A stretch of 6,576 bases of DNA, taken from NCBI GenBank assembly GCA_904501855.1, contig CAJGCI010000102.1, positions 1-6,576 of the forward strand, read 5' to 3'. Numbering within the stretch: position 1 is the stretch's first letter; every line of letters begins with the position of its first letter. The translations under genes and the position numbers were made by a program. A model generated the notes under the pieces. That model had not been told where the DNA came from and did no database searches. It saw only the letters and a list, made by a program, of their open reading frames with translations. Below, in pieces: positions 5,379 to 6,576 of the stretch. Source of the DNA: Oscillospiraceae bacterium (GTDB lineage Bacteria; Bacillota; Clostridia; Oscillospirales; Oscillospiraceae).

Positions 5379-5966
5379 TCAGGTCTGCAGGGTCCGGAGG
5401 ATCTCCTCCGCGGCCGTGCGTTTGGAGATCCGGCGGTCCATGGACTGGCGCTGAATGTACTGATGGGCTTCTTCCTCTGTCATCTGCCGGGCGGAGATGA
5501 GGGCCCATTTTGCCTTGTCCACGATGCGGATCTCCTCGATCTTCTGATCCACGGTGACCTGCCGTTCCTGCACGCGTTTGAGACGCTCCCGCACCGCGCA
5601 CATTGTGCGGAGCATGTGGCGCATCACCGCCTCGCTGGTGGGTTTCGGCAGGGTGAGGACTCCCGCGTCCGTGACTTTGGCGCAGATCTCGTCGTGGACC
5701 TCCCGCCGGATGAGAAGCAGGACGGCGGCCGGGCTCTTGAGGCACACGTCCATGGCCAGATCCGTTCCGAACTCGTCCGGCAGAGGCGCGTTCACAAGGA
5801 CCAGATCATATTCCTGTTCCAGAAGCCTCCGCTGTGCTGCCCCGGCCGTCTTCACGACCTCCACGGGATAGAATTCCGAACCGGGAAGAAGGGAACAGGT
5901 GACGGTATTGAATTTTTCGGCGGTGGACACCAGGAGCACCCGGTAGGTCTCATCACGAAATACCAT
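5379..5966 (-). CDS. ANTAR-domain RNA-binding regulator with degenerate receiver domain
   Basis: A 195-residue two-domain protein. Residues 8-115 have the outline of a response-regulator receiver (YRVLLVS, then YDLVLVNAPLPDEFG, then VLTLPKP). However, the phospho-acceptor position in the second block is Asn59, and the N-terminal acidic pair is Ser-Thr (14-15), so phosphorylation is not expected. The KP loop Lys108 is kept. A probable coiled coil (about 120-145) leads into a C-terminal ANTAR domain (about 145-190; KAKWALISARQMTEEEAHQYI), a three-helix fold that binds twin hairpins in mRNA leaders to prevent termination. ATG at 5966 is used rather than GTG at 5975 because AAAGGAGG (5984-5977) is 10 bases before the ATG and only one before the GTG. 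It lies 42 bases downstream of the glutamine synthetase gene on the same strand, so it probably controls nitrogen genes. Confidence 0.9.
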   Translation of the reverse strand: MVFRDETYRVLLVSTAEKFNTVTCSLLPGSEFYPVEVVKTAGAAQRRLLEQEYDLVLVNAPLPDEFGTDLAMDVCLKSPAAVLLLIRREVHDEICAKVTDAGVLTLPKPTSEAVMRHMLRTMCAVRERLKRVQERQVTVDQKIEEIRIVDKAKWALISARQMTEEEAHQYIQRQSMDRRISKRTAAEEILRTLQT

Positions 5967-6008
5967 GACTGCCACGCCTCCTTTCCGAAATGATTCGCGG
6001 GATCCGGG

Positions 6009-6576
6009 TCAGCCTTCGTAGAAGAGGCTGCGGTCCGGATGGGCGTAGGCCTGAAGAATCCGGTCCGGAACATGCTTCCGGATGAAATCGCTCTGCAGTG
6101 CCGTGTCCGCCGCTTCCACCATGGTGCGGGGAAGAGCGGCGGCACCGGCGGGCGGCTCCGAATCACAGGGCTCCGGCGGGACCAGGTGCGACGTCAGTCC
6201 CTCCATGGCCGCCTGAAGGATCAGATGGAAGGCCAGATAGGGATTGGCCGCGGGATCCGCGGAACGCAGTTCCAGACGGCGGTACTCGCCCCATGCCGCG
6301 GGGATGCGGATGAGCTGGTTCCGGTTTTCATGAGACCAGGTGGCAAAGCCCGGGGCCTTGTCGCATCCCAGACGGGAGTAGGAATTCTCCACCGGGTTTA
6401 AGAACAGGGTCATGTCACGGATCTTCGAGAGGATCCCCGCCACCATGGGCGGGATGGTGTCCTCCGTGTCCGGGCAGGAACCGGAGAGATTGATGTGCAT
6501 GCCGCTGCCGTCCCGGTTGATCAGGGGCCGGGGAGAGAAATCCGCGGTGAGACCGTACTGCTGCGCGATGGTCTTC
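6009..6576 (-). CDS. glnA: Glutamine synthetase type I, C-terminal part (5' end outside window)
   Basis: The last 188 residues of glutamine synthetase, which joins ammonia to glutamate using ATP. From the edge inward are KTIAQQYGLTADFSPRP, the GSGMHINLS metal/ATP loop, FLNPVENSYSRLG, WSHENRNQLIRIPAAWGEYRRLELRSADPAANPYLAF (with Arg and Glu residues of the glutamate and metal sites), and a variable tail. The His after the metal-binding His in the MHxH pattern of the enteric enzyme is Asn here. The protein stops at LFYEG, roughly 15-20 residues earlier than Bacillus GlnA, whose tail carries the residues linked to feedback inhibition and regulator contacts. There is no adenylylation-type NLY motif. 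An in-frame ATG at 6500 is internal (GSGM) and is not a start. The ANTAR gene follows in what is probably one transcript. Confidence 0.95.
   Translation of the reverse strand, partial: KTIAQQYGLTADFSPRPLINRDGSGMHINLSGSCPDTEDTIPPMVAGILSKIRDMTLFLNPVENSYSRLGCDKAPGFATWSHENRNQLIRIPAAWGEYRRLELRSADPAANPYLAFHLILQAAMEGLTSHLVPPEPCDSEPPAGAAALPRTMVEAADTALQSDFIRKHVPDRILQAYAHPDRSLFYEG

Noticed and set aside
1..6576. CRISPR array, phage genes or a defence island
   Set aside because: No spaced direct repeats or phage-type proteins are seen; apart from the transposon end the genes are conserved housekeeping functions.

Overview
The window reads as a moderately GC-rich member of the Firmicutes, most likely class Clostridia and perhaps the Oscillospiraceae/Lachnospiraceae gut lineages. 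The reasons are strong AGGAGG-type ribosome binding sites, TTG start codons, an Rrf2-NifS-NifU cluster, a csaA gene of the Bacillus/Clostridia type, and a glutamine synthetase gene followed by an ANTAR regulator. The genus cannot be fixed from the sequence alone.

Layout. Positions 1-98 look like the right end of an IS200/IS605-family (TnpB-type) element, including the folded 3' part of a possible omega RNA. Positions 99-217 hold a weak candidate promoter. A + strand gene set follows: a HAD phosphatase (218-904), the tRNA-binding protein CsaA (891-1220, overlapping the HAD gene), a short QueG-like 4Fe-4S protein (1261-2118) and the CDP-diglyceride synthase CdsA (2239-3063). Between the last two genes is a 120-base structured gap. 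A strong terminator at 3077-3133 serves cdsA and the convergent Rrf2 gene.

The next block is an iron-sulfur assembly unit. An Rrf2/IscR-type regulator with three cysteines (3143-3544, minus) is divergent from a cysteine desulfurase (3704-4891) and a U-type scaffold protein (4939-5331). The divergent promoters are clear, and each carries a copy of the same split sequence motif, a good candidate operator for the regulator. The desulfurase removes sulfur from cysteine, the scaffold assembles Fe-S clusters, and the regulator probably senses cluster status and adjusts both promoters. A GC-rich hairpin terminator ends the unit.

The last block is on the minus strand and concerns nitrogen. The C-terminal part of a type I glutamine synthetase runs off the right edge (6009-6576). 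It is followed downstream by an ANTAR RNA-binding regulator whose receiver domain lacks the phospho-acceptor aspartate (5379-5966). This pair resembles the glnA-antiterminator arrangement known in clostridia.

Most of the window is conserved housekeeping DNA. The parts that merit a second look are the TnpB-type right end, the paired operator motif, the structured leader before cdsA, the phosphorylation-independent ANTAR protein and the shortened glutamine synthetase tail.
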